From: Neelides folsomi
Taxonomy: Eukaryota > Arthropoda > Collembola > Neelipleona > Neelidae
DNA: 64,000 nt
Assembly: GCA_034687125.1 (NCBI GenBank)
Contig: JAQGBZ010000081.1
Span: forward strand, 152,151-216,150
Reading direction: 5' to 3'
Under the pieces are notes generated by a model. The model did no database searches. It was not told the DNA's origin and saw only the letters and a list, made by a program, of their open reading frames with translations. Position 1 is the first letter of the stretch. Every line of letters begins with the position of its first letter. Shown here in pieces: positions 39,920 to 52,249 of this stretch. The position numbers were made by a program, and so were the translations under genes.

Positions 39920-42158
39920 TTAGACGGCGAGGAAACCTCCGTCGATGGGCAGAGTTATTCCAGTGATCATCCTCGCCGCTTTATCGCTCAGCAGGAACAA
40001 AATCCCGTTCACGACGTCCTCCTCCTCTGTAGAAATTGAGAAACAAGGGGATTAAATAGACAATAACAACTTATTGTGAGGAACTTGGGGAGTTGAGAAT
40101 CTGGGAATCATTCCGAATCATTTCCTCCCAACCTCCTTTGTGGAAGTAAGTAGATATCAACATCATAATCCTATTTTCCGACCAAATTCAATACCAGTTC
40201 AAATGGAGAGCTTAAAGGGAGTAAGTAGAAATGATTAAAAAGAACCTGCAAATTTCCCAAGGGGAATCTTGTCGAGCATGGCTTTTGACTTTGAAGGATC
40301 CGACCAGGCAATTCGGCCCATATCGGTGAGAACGACGGTTGGATTCACGCAATTGACGCGGATGTTAAAAGGAGCGAGCTCGAGGGCCATCACCTTACTC
40401 ATCATGTCGAGAGCCGCTTTGGAACCGCAGTAGGCCAAGTGGGATGGAAGAGCCGCTTGAGACGCCTAACCAGCTTTTTTAGTATGGGTTTCAAAAGGAG
40501 GATTCTGTCCCTCCTTGACATCGGAGAGGCCGAGACGGATATTTACAAATCCCTTGAACCTACGGCCCAAATGGAATGAGCCGAATAGAGAAATGAATAG
40601 GCGGGTAGTTGGAGAAAGCACAAAAGTTTTCCTCTCATTCATCATTGTAAGAGGTTCTTTCCTTTAAAAGTTCATTTCCCGGTTTTTATGCATCTCCGAG
40701 TCCCTTGCGAACTCAAAATAATAAAAAAAGGATAGTGAGAGATACAAAATAGAATCAAAGAAGAATGCCTCAAGGAATTTCATTCTATGCATACATAAAT
40801 TGAACGAGTTACGACTTTCCAGATTATTTAACTAATGAAATCTTATACATTTTCAAGCTCTGCATCTCTTTAAACCCTTCAGAGCTTCCGAGAACCTTCC
40901 CTAATCAATAAGAATATTTATCAATTTCGGGGAATTTTGGAAAGGGATGAAAGCGGCGGATCTCCTGTTTTCAATTCTTATTGTAAGAGATAGGGATCCA
41001 TCAATCAATATTGGGGATTGGGGAGATGAAAAAAGTTGATTCAGGCTCTTTCAATTTAAAGTAGGAACTCAACTAATCACTTTAATCATCGAGATAGAGG
41101 ACAACTAAATAAATGAAAATTGAATCCAAGAGATCCAACAGCATTTTAATAGGAGAACTAAAGGACTCTTGTGTACTTAGGTTAGAGTAAGAAAAAGAGC
41201 TAAGTTGGACTTTTCTTTCCCCGACTCCTTTTTTGCCCCTGCTTTCAAGAGGCAAAAAAGTGGGAGAGGAGGAAATAACTTTTCTGCCCGACTTTTCTCC
41301 TTTCCTCTGATAAGTAGCAAAGATTGACCTGGGAGGAAACATTAACAATGGCTCCAGGAGTTCGTGAGTCCTTCAGGCCCCTCGCCACAACTTGACTTAT
41401 GTTCACCATCGCCTTCACGTTCACCTCAAAGATCCTGAGGGGATAGAATGGTTAGTCAATTGAGGTAGATTATTTTTATTTATTGCCCTTCCTCCTCCCT
41501 CACTTGTCAATCTCGTCGAGGTCGAGTTGAAGAAAGTCGCCGAGAATGGAGACTCCTGCGTTGTTAACTAAGCCATCGATCGGGAGCAGAGGTTCTACAG
41601 CCGCCCTGCTCTTTTCCCGATCCCTCAAATCTACTGTAACGGTCTGGATTCCCGGGACAGCCTCTGCGAGAGATGCGAGCCTCTCTTTGCTCTTTGACAA
41701 GGCGAACACCGTTGCTGATAGAATAAATTGCCCTCTTTGTCACCCGCACTCGAGGTCTCCGCAACTCACCTCCCGTCCTCTCAGCAAGAGCTATGCACAA
41801 CGCCCGTCCGATCCCTAATAACAAATAACATCCAATTCCCACATGATTCATCGTTTCACTTCTCATCGACCATTTGGAAAATGGAATACTCCTTTCAATT
41901 TTGTCAAACTTTTTTCTTTGCATATTTTGCATTTAATATAAATAATACTTTACTGATATTCTTATAGGTAAATACATATTAGGTGCCTGAATAGGATAGC
42001 AAAACAAGGATTTCTATGAGTCATTCTTTTCTGGTTAGTTGAATAATGTTTGGAAAATAAGAATTTTTTAATTAAAGAATTGAAATAGGGCGTATAAAAT
42101 TTCTACCTTGGCCGGCTCCAGTGACAAGGATTCTCTTCCCGGTTAAGTCAACGTTCAT
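39920..42158 (-). CDS. DCXR: L-xylulose reductase / dicarbonyl reductase (short-chain dehydrogenase)
   Basis: Six exons (42107-42158, 41770-41814, 41504-41714, 41329-41434, 40246-40465, 39920-40026) give 246 residues; human DCXR has 244. The Rossmann motif TGAGQGIG binds NADPH, NNAG and VNVSS follow, and the catalytic set is Ser136, Tyr150 and Lys154 (YCGSK). The match to DCXR is close over [39 protein letters not shown] and IPLGKFAE. The enzyme reduces L-xylulose and alpha-dicarbonyls in the cytosol. The C-terminus lacks the Trp-Ala-Cys end of the mammalian enzyme and reads GGFLAV. A TAATTTTCCAG acceptor ends 8 bases before the ATG. All phases agree. Confidence 0.95.
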
Positions 42159-43723
42159 TTTTCCGCCTGGAAAATTATTTCAGCCACGAAAGACTTAAAA
42201 TTTATTCCTGACACTCCGGTCGACTTTAGAGATTAAAATGAGAAGTTGAAAGGATTATTATTGAAATGGCCTTGACAAAGTCAGGCGACAGTCAGGACGA
42301 ATTTACTAATATCTGCTCCACTATCTCTCACCAGAAGTCCCTAAGCTGGTACAAATGAGAGGTTAGTAAATTCTGTATGGTAGATTGAAGAGAGATATTC
42401 CTTTTACGAACCACTCAGAGTAGTTCTCTCAGGAATCCATTTCGAGCATTTATATTGAGCTCTCGCTCTCTCGAAACGTCGGATTAACTCTGATAGACCC
42501 TTGAGTTAATAGGAAGTATCAACGTAAAAAAGTATATATCATCGGAGTGATGTCGGAGAGGATTCCTCATCTCATCCACTTCTGTCTCTATTTATGTGTC
42601 TGTGAGTGAAATATTGCTTGCGGAGGATTTGAAGCGAGGAAATAAAAGATATTACAACGGCGGATGAATTCATGTTACTTGCCCAGACTCTTAAAAAACT
42701 CCTCTCCTTGTTTCTCCCTTGCTGCCCGGCGCTTCCTTGGCACACAGAATTACTTTTTTATCTTCAAGGTTCACGCGGTCGTAATAATGTGAAGGAATGA
42801 CCGAGGTGTAATTTATACCTTCACATTCATTGTCGTCGCCACATGGTTGGGATAGGCTAACGAGGTCAATTGGGTCCCTACACCAACCCAACTGCCTTTT
42901 ACTCCATTTGTACATGATGAGAGTCGTAAGTTGGGCCACCAGCGTAGTTTCACTCCGCGACATTCATTCGACCAGCCCTTATACTTTCACAATGATGGGG
43001 AAAGTGAAGTCATTCCGCCGAATTCCGGATCATCCGATCAGGAGGATAAAATCCCCCTTTCCTTCCAACCGTGAAATAATGGAGGTCGGAGAACTATATT
43101 ACATATTAATGATCGTTAGTGCATATTGGCCATATATTCCGACTTTTAGTGGGCCATATAAAAGGGATGGAATATTGGAGTAGTTAGTTATAATGTTATT
43201 TATTAATCCTCCGCGTACTTAATAATTGTCGTTGTCATTTAATGGTGCAGAAATGTCTTTTGAGATTCGACCTGGACGTCGCGTGTGTATCAAATAATAA
43301 TGAGGTATAATGTAAGGCTAAATCCAGAGATAACAATTTGTTAAGTGTGTAGGAAATTGAATGTTATTGAAAGTCTTTGACAAATAACAATGAGAGATTG
43401 GAACTTTTAGATTTAAATATAATAAATATATAATAAATACATTTAAATGATTTCAACAATTACAAAGTTGTATATTGTAATCAACATTTGGACACAGGGT
43501 TCTACAAAAGGGAACCTAACTATCTATTCATTATTATAATTTAATGATTTAGAGAAGGGATTGCTCAAAGGTTTCTATTACTCACATAACAAGGATATCC
43601 ACCATACTTATTTTGACTAGATTTAATACAATAGAGGTCTATCACAATGAGGATGAGGCTATTAGAATTAAAGGTATATACGTGGAATCAGAATCAGGAA
43701 TGGTTTAAAATCCTTCCTCTCAC
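42159..43723. other. Intergenic region between DCXR and GluCl
   Basis: This is the 5' flank of DCXR and the 3' flank of GluCl, both on the minus strand. A pair of overlapping frames near 42691-43183 is open on both strands without family likeness or splice support. Bases 43190-43660 are AT-rich and empty. Confidence 0.4.
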
Positions 43724-46700
43724 TCAAAGGTACGCTGTCCAGTAAACGAGATTGAAGAGGGCGAAGATGATTGGGAAAGCGATGCGGGAGATGACGTCGA
43801 TCCGCTTGGATCTCGAGGGAAACCGAGCAAGCCAGGTCTTCATGCATCCTCTCTTCGGCCTGACTGGCGGAGCGGGCGGAGGCATGCCAGCTTGCTCTGC
43901 GGCTTTTTTCTCCATTTCCCGCCGCTTCTTTTTGGCTTCAGCCCTCAGCTTGTCCGCTCGGGCCACGTAGTTCACCAGGGCAAACTCGAGAAGAGCGGAG
44001 AAGACGAAGGAAAGGCAAACGCCGGTCCAAACGTCGTAAGCCTTCGTATACGAGACTGGAGGAAGTTTCTAGAGAATGAAACCCGAACCTTAACGACTTC
44101 CTTTTAAACTTTGAGGGGAAAAGACTTCCAAGAATCTTTGACGTTTATGTATATGGAAAGTTTTTAGTTCAAATTCTGGCTGCCTCTGTCACTTGAGAAA
44201 TGTTTGCTTTCAAAATCATATTGGATTCTACTGTTCTTCTCCTTCCATTTATGTACACATTTATTTTACATATATTAGGCTCAGAGTTTTTACCCTTTTG
44301 AATAACTTTTTCGATTAGGGAAACTCTTAAAGAATAAAAGCATCAAAGGACAGTTGAGATAATTGAATCAATTTCCCATTAAAATATTTGGGGAATATTA
44401 AACCATTGAATTATTTTTTTGGAGAGTGGAAAGAGATGTTTAAGTGATATTTCTTACTTGATTGATAGAAGCAGTCTGGGTGAGCATTGAGAGGAGAGTT
44501 GTGATGCCAAGGGCGACTCGAGCTGGAACGGCATTTGGATCAAGCCAAAAAGATACCCAGGAGACGATGATGAGCATGCAGCAGGGGAAGTAGATTTGAA
44601 TAACATAGTAGGAAAGGATTCTTTTGAATGACAAGTCCACGGAGAGACAGCTGTACGTCCCTGTCGCCGTCTTCGAATCGCAGTAATTTGTCGAGAATTC
44701 GAGAAGTGAAAACTGCGGCAGTTGGAGCTCAGAAGTGACCTGGACAGGCTCTTGGGCTTTCCACAAAAATATCAGATCGTCCGTCGTCCACCCGTCTGTA
44801 CAAAAATTATCGTAAATTTATTTTTCCCCATGGGAGAAATAGCTCCATTAGCTCATTCTCCTCTTGAGGATAATAAGTACACTAACGCTCTCACAATTTT
44901 CTCACTTAAAATCCACATGTGTGAGAATGGGGAAAGGAAAGTTATTGTAGTATTTCTCCAAGCCATTGCTGCACGAAATGAAGTAACATAAGTATCATAT
45001 ATAAATACATTACATCTCCCCAAAACCCCAAAAGCCCACCTTACTTTGTATGTAGAAAGCACATTTGAGTATTACTTTCCATAAATTCCTTCAACCACAC
45101 CGCTCCCTTTAATAGACTCTTAAAGGGATATGGGAGAAGAAAAGTCTTTCAGTGGCGAGCTTCTTTCTTCAAACCGCGGGGTTCTCGCAAGAATAAAAAA
45201 ACCGCTCACATTCAGCAAAAAATTTTAAGATCCTTTCTTCAAAAAATAACTGGGAAAAAATCCCTTTACTCATCTTCACATTACTGAAAAATTTCTGAGG
45301 TCTTTCGATGGAGAAAAAGTGGTGATGAGACAGGCGAATAAAAGACTCCTTTCCCATTATTACTCTCAACAAAAGGATTCATGTTGGATCTTTGTCCGAC
45401 CAATGCAGAGATTAATGTTTACTTAGACCTGATTAGAATGGAGTGGCTTTTGTATAATGGATGTGTTGGTGAGCTAACTACCTAAATCTATAGAAGGGTT
45501 TTCTTCTCATTTTGCCTCGTTCGCTCCATTAGGAAAATGAGGAAGGGAAGGGCGGAAGATTAAATATTCATTTATCAATTAATTAATTTCCTTTTGGCGT
45601 GTGTATGTGGCGGAAGAGATTCCTACAAGAACAACTCCGCTAATGTTGGTGTTACAACCGACTACAACACACATTCATAGGTGTGTGGGTGTGGATGAAA
45701 GAAGTGAGAGCTTCCAGCTGTGAGAACTTGAGTTCTCCCCATGAGAGTCGGAGATTTGTAAAGAAAAGACTTACAGCTCGCCATTCTCAGCTGACACGTC
45801 TGCCGGTCCATCGGGAAGAGCTTGAAGGACATTGGGCACGCGAGAGTGAGGGAAATCCTGTATGAGAATCAAAGTGTCAAACACGAGTTTAAAAGAGGAA
45901 ACAAGGGGATTAAGCCTTTCCAAATTTATGGATCCATTTTGAACAACCGGGAGGGTGAAGAGACCATCTGGCACCGATTATGTTCTTAATAAATCAAACA
46001 TGAAACTGAGGAGTGTAAAAAGAGGAGTCAAGAAAACTTTTTGGGTCAATTCCCCAATCTCAATCCCTTATTATACCAATAGAATTTTAAATTAATGATG
46101 CTTTTTTTTCTTGCTCATTAAGTTTGACTTTAATGATTCCCTATTATAGGAGTCAGGAAGTTTAGAGTCGAAGGACTGTGTGCACGTACAAACTACCGCA
46201 CATTAGTGACTGGATATCATAAAAGACCCACGCCTGTATTTTCCATATTATGGTATATTATACTAATAGTTTGTATGGTACGGTACTTTGAGTAAAATTG
46301 GCTGTATAGCATTGGAATAATAAACCTCTAAAGATTCTATGTAATGAAATTGGCTTCGGTTCGCAAACGTTCTATTGATTCCGTTCTTTTTATTGTTTAG
46401 TCAATCCGAGATTTCTATGAGTTCCTCCCTGCGTCACTCAATCATCTTCACTTCTTCCCCCAAGTTTTCCCCCTTCTTAAAGACTTTTATACAAAAAGGG
46501 CGGTTATGGAGGTGGAGAAACTTTCTTATTGTTTGCCATTCCTTTGGCTCTTTCCAAATTCGAGAAATTTTGGCGGCGGAGAGGGAAAAAGATAAAGTTT
46601 GTCCAGTCCGATTGTCGAGTTCCTCGGTAAGGAGTGAATAAATTTGAATAAGAAATCTTTCAAGTGTGGCGGTGTATTGAATTCCTTAATTGCCATTTAA

Positions 46701-47909
46701 TTGCTAAATCAATCGAGGGGGATCGGTCGGGGCTGATTAGAAGGTGAAGGAGGATGAATCCACTGCCATTGCTACTTTCTCCTCGCCAAATTGGCCATGA
46801 GCCAACTGTGGCCTCGACACTCACTACACCCCTTGTATAGACTTTCCTTCTTTGTATTCCTTTTGTGTTTAACCTCAGTTAGAGTAAATAGTCATATTAT
46901 CATATGAACATTTGATAGTACCTGACGCTGTAGAGGATTTCTCCATCAGGGAAGATTCGAATGTATATATTCGGCATGATGATGTTGTGGAACTGCCCTT
47001 GCCGCTCATTCGGAAAAAACAAGTCCGGCATCCAGATCTTTGAACTCTCCGTCAACGTGAGGTACTTGAGGCTCTCTAACACAAAATACAAATGTATACA
47101 TTAGTTAAATATTTTCCCAACTTTTTCTTTTCCTACTGAATTATTTATTCATTTTCATCTCCCTGCTCAAGACTGGAGATTTGAGGAAAGTTGGAAGTAC
47201 GTACCTGGGGATTTGAGGTGAGAATACTTGAGCCGTTCGTCGAGCCACTGTTCCCTGAATGTAAGTTGAACCTTGTACTCCTATGGAGAGATTCGAGGAA
47301 TGCATTAGATTACTAAAGGAGGAAATATCGGAGGATTGATCTCAATTTCCATCGGATTCCAATAGGAATGGGCGGAAAAGATATGGAGACCGAGAATGAA
47401 AGATTTATGTGAGTGCATTTCCTTCCTCACCATCTTCATGTCGTCGATGGTGGCAATGCTCCGGACGAAGAGGTTGATGTTCACGATAGTTGGGCCCGTC
47501 CCGTTGGCGCCTGATGGTCGAATGGCCTTATCATAATCACCCAAAAGGATGAGATCAAGAATTTGCTTTTCTCGTTCTCGAGGTGAAAGCGCCTGGCCTT
47601 CTCTGTAGGTTAATTAGCAAAAACAAAGACCAAATTAATAATCCATTGACCTTAATGCTTCAAATATAACCAGATATTATCGGACCACAATTCTTCGAGT
47701 AAAACTGGCAAAAAGGAGTGTTTTTTAATGAATGAAACCCACTAAAAAGTTTTGATTTAAAAAAATTAAAATTCGATAATTCTGTCAAGTTTCGAACAAA
47801 GAATTCTTGATTCAAGGTATTTAAGGGCTAATTTAGTTTGCCTATACTTGAATCCTGAAACAAGGGCGAGAGAGGCGAAGACGAGAAGGGCGAGGAGAGG
47901 CGCCTCCAT
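43724..47909 (-). CDS. GluCl: Glutamate-gated chloride channel subunit (Cys-loop receptor)
   Basis: Seven exons (47848-47909, 47431-47602, 47205-47280, 46922-47075, 45775-45857, 44458-44795, 43724-44068) join to 409 residues. A signal peptide ([19 protein letters not shown]) leads. The ligand domain has [25 protein letters not shown], the Cys-loop C162-C176 ([15 protein letters not shown]), [13 protein letters not shown], and the second disulfide C221-C232 typical of GluCl and glycine receptors. M1 holds [18 protein letters not shown]2 starts with the anion-channel PAR triplet (273-275), M3 follows [16 protein letters not shown], and M4 is [13 protein letters not shown] before the stop. The channel opens to glutamate in nerve and muscle and is the target of ivermectin. 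In M3 the usual Gly of VFGALLEFA is Ser. The intracellular loop is short and Pro/Lys-rich. An upstream in-frame ATG at 48113 is judged 5' UTR. Confidence 0.95.
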
Positions 47910-50900
47910 GAACGGCTTCTCCGAGAGCCGGGGAGCGACTGGAGATTGTTCTCTCATAGATAAAGGACATAAAGGCACATGAGTGGAATGGGAATCGGAG
48001 TAATGGGCTGGAGGAGACTCCCGCCGCCGACCCCAAATGCCAGACGAAGAGGAGAGGACCCTAATGGATGGATGAATGGAATGAGGGAAAACTTTTTTTA
48101 TTCCCGCTTTCATTTTTTATCCCCTGTCAAAAATGGGGAAAACCGCAGTCCCTCGGCTCATCCTCCCACCTTCGGTGTGCATTATGTAAATCTCAACTTT
48201 CTCTCAAACCGATCTCGTTAAGGAAATCCGAGCTTCCCAATACTTACTTAATGAAATGGTGGGAATCGGCGGCGGGAGAATAAATTTAATTCCATCTTGA
48301 GATTCCCATTCCCTTCCCATTATCCCTTCCTTGAGAGGGGGTGAATTAAGGAGGAGGAAAGGACCCTTGGCATGGGTTCTTCTTTCCTCGTTTAATCGTC
48401 CACTTCCCATTCCCTCCACTTCCTCTCAGAATTAATTTGAGGCCGTGGCGGAATATTCGCCCAACTCATTTCTAATTAATTCCTCATCTCCTCCCTCAGC
48501 CCAACAGAGCTTTTAAGGGAGTTTTGTAGTGGCAAATGAATCCCACATCATGTCCGCATCACTTCACTCATTTGCCCCACAGAAAACAATCCCAACTCTC
48601 CGACCCTCTCCGATCCCATCATGGAAAATGAAACTCGGTTAATTTGCACTCCTCTAATAAATCCATCTACATGGATGCACAGCGGCGAACCGTAGCTCGC
48701 CTTATCTCAAGAGAAAGTTGTGAAAGGAACACATCTCAAACCAGGAATGATAAATCGCCGTGGTGAGAGTTGCGAATTCTCATTTAAAGAGAACCTTGAG
48801 GGTTTTTCTATTCAACTAGTTCTCCTTTACACCCCGGTTCCTCCTTTAAGAGGAAACTACGAGGAAAACTGGAGGGCGAATGGAGAAGACGTAATAAAAT
48901 TTAGGCCTACGAGGGAATCCGGTGAAGAGTAAAAAACGGGAATTGTGGCTCACCTGGGAAGCCTTCTCCATAAATCGAACCGGGATGGAGATGAAGTTGA
49001 AGGAGTACATGAGGAGGCTCTTAAATTACAATCCGGTCCTCTTTGTCCTCCTCCATTGAGGAGATTCGGGAATGGGGCGGAGGCCAAGAGCCGGCTCCAC
49101 GAGACAAACTGCGCCCTTTTGTCCTCCCCAAATATTTATTTGGATACAGGGCTGAGAATGTAAAGAACGCAAATTGGATGTAATAAGTGGGGAAAGGCCG
49201 AGGAATTGAAAATCCAATTTACGGCTCATATCAAACCCCACTAGTCTCTTTGTCTCGATTGAAGGCGGAGAATCGATAAATTATCGATTCAAGATCTCAC
49301 GTCCAAAAATAGGAAAACGTCTTTTGAGGACCGCTGAAAACTCGAGCGTGAAAATTTCGCTTGATATGGAGAAGTCCATACGCAAATAAGCGCGTATACC
49401 TATACTCATATGAAACAGACAGGCCATATAAGTAAAGGAATGTGTATTTGATAAGGCATTTGAGTGAGTATCAAGTTCATTTTACATCTTTGATGTCTCC
49501 TTTCTTTCTCTCACTTCCTTCATATCTCTTCTCAGTTCACCGACTTTCATCTCTTATCAACTTCTCAGCGTCTCCGTATCAAACGAATCAATGTGTAAAG
49601 GAGAAAAGGAGGAAAGTGGGACGTTGTGGGTTTTTAGAATTCAATTTGAATTTTTATTCGATTTAGATCCCATCACTTTAAAGAAGATCTTCTCAGGAAC
49701 CAATCACCTCTATTCATAACAACCGCTTGTTAACGAGAATCTCTGTAAATGTTTGTCTTTTTAGAAGGAAGGCCCAAAATAATTTAATTTTTATTCCGTG
49801 TTAGCGGTTCGCCGCTTTCCGAGGAGAAAATGAAATTAGGTGTCTAGCGGAGAAATAAAAATGCCAGGCGTTTCATATAAATTCAAATTCTCCCATTAAA
49901 AATTTAGAAATTGAATGAGGATTTGGAATTTGCTCTGGAAATTTATTTTACTGCTCAACTGACTACCAATTTAAGGGAATAGTTGATAACTTATTTCGCG
50001 ACTTTATCCATCTTATTTTCCAAGACGCTAAAGATGTCAATGTTTGAAGATTGAGTGGAGCCTTTGAGCCTCAATTTCTCGGGAAAATGTCAGTCAATCT
50101 CAAGAAATGGTTCCACTAAAATTACTTTATCGTTAATACGTGAAATATGTATTAATTTTTACTGATCTTCGAGATTGAACCTTTGAAAATCCTTTGATAT
50201 TTATGTATCGTAATAATAATAAGTAATATGGTGCGTATGTAAATATCGAAAGATTTATGATATTGATATCTTAATATTATGATATACTAATGCCTAAGTA
50301 GGGTTTAGGATTTCAAACCAAACTTTTTACTTGAGAGTAAAGTACATCGTAGAGTAGTCGTATATCATTTTTTGAGTAGAAATGGTACATTTATTTTTAT
50401 AGCGATTTTATATTCTTATCATGATAACGAGAATGATAAAAGAATGATAGAAATGCAGTTTATACATTATGTACTTATTTATCCTTTTAAATCAGATAAT
50501 TTTCTGTAATGCGTATTACAAAAATAGTACAATGTAATTAATTAACTAACAATGTTATAAAGTTAATGCTATAAAATAGCTCATAATTATTTTTATAAAA
50601 TCATTAATTTTAATAGCTAATACTCTAATTTAATTCGCTTTTAGAAACTTTCTTCATTGTATTGGTAATCGGTCTGTGTGCTGGGCTGAAAAGGAGGGGC
50701 AATTTTAAGAGCAAACAATTTAAACTGAGATTGTTCAAAGTTTTCTCCACTTTTCCCGTAGTGCAATACTTAAAATCACAAAAGAATCTCCGCTTTACTT
50801 CTTATCGTTTCCGCCGAATTTCCCTCTCAAGCCCCATTCTATTATCCCTAATTTCTGATTCTTATCGTTTGCTCCATTCATCTCCTTCAGCTCATCTTCA

Positions 50901-52249
50901 CTTTCATTAGCGAGGCCATCCAAGTCGTAATTAAACCCAGAAGAAAATTTTCTTCCACAATTCTCCCAATCTCTTCTTCAGCAAAATGAGGCTCATAAGT
51001 TTTCAGCTCCCTTTGACATTCATTTCCTTCATTTGGCGATCGGCAAAGACTTATTTTAACAAAATTCAACAAAATTCAACTATGATAATTGGTAAATATG
51101 ATAATTGGACATTCCCCTCTTTCAAGCCAAATTTCATAGGCAATGAACCACTCAATTTAAATCTCTTCACATAATTCATTGTTGGAGCTCTTAGTAATGA
51201 AATGACTCAAGATACTCGAGAGGATTTCAAAAAGTATTAGAACTCCGTATAAATTTTATAACGCACCGTACTTGTGAAGGTATGTATTCTATGTATTCAC
51301 TTCCTCCCTGACTTGTGATCTTCGTCTCCAAACAAATTGAACTTTGATTTCAGAGTCAGTCCAAACTTTGAAGATCCTTCACTGTAACCCCCAAAAGGAA
51401 TTCAAATTCAACAACTCTGGAATTTATTCCCTCAACATTATTATTCAAATGATAAAACTCGGGTTGCACTACATAATTTATTCATTAAAATGGGAATATA
51501 CAGGGAAGTTGGTCTTTTCTCTTTCAGCCCCTTTAGAGAATCGGAGAGCGTAAAAGTTTATAAAATAAATGGACGAACATATTTTAACTCCTCTCGGGTA
51601 TACATTATACAAAAGATTGTTAGAAGCAAATTGGAACTGTGCACGTTAAGCATAGCTGGTAACTCACTGTGATTGCATTTTATATAAAAGGAAATCTTAC
51701 TTATAGGAATACCCAAATACTAAATACATTATATATGAGACATTTATATAATTTCATTTCCCCATATTCATTATTCACCGAAATGTCTAATACGCTAAGT
51801 TATTAAGTAATCGCAGTAACGTGGAGTCTTTATTAACTTATAAAGTTTTCAACAAAAACACATGGATTACTCACGGCATGAGTCATTTTCATTTAGACCA
51901 ATTTATGGTTAACTTACCCATAACTTAACACAAATATTAGTGCAAATAATATGAGCACTTAAATGGAATGAAAAAATTAATGTTACTCATTTTCTGTAAT
52001 GATAAACAAGGTTTAATACGTTCTATATAAATAAATACATGTATAAGTAATGAATTCATTTCACTCGCCCCTTTCTGCGTACATTATAACATTATTATGA
52101 ATTTCAAGAGTTGGCCAAGTGAGGAAATTGAAAATTTGAATTCCAAGTAAAACTGTTCTATTATTTTATTCCATCATGGCCTTCAGCCAGAAACTAAATA
52201 AATAGGAAAGGAACTGAAATAAAGCCCTCGAGTTGGAAAGCATCGCATT
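47910..52249. other. Intergenic region between the GluCl promoter side and the secreted-protein cluster
   Basis: Bases 47910-49900 are GC-richer with no supported exon. Bases 49900-50650 are AT-rich. At 50795-50976 a minus-strand frame reads about 60 residues ending in GLANESEDELKEMNGANDKN and a basic tail before TAA. It looks like coding sequence, but I could find no convincing start or partner exon. Bases 51000-52249 are AT-rich flank of the next gene. Confidence 0.4.

Noticed and set aside
47910-48113. Upstream in-frame ATG extending GluCl
   Set aside because: The extension is Ser/Pro/Arg-rich and would bury the clear signal peptide starting at 47909; it is more likely 5' UTR.
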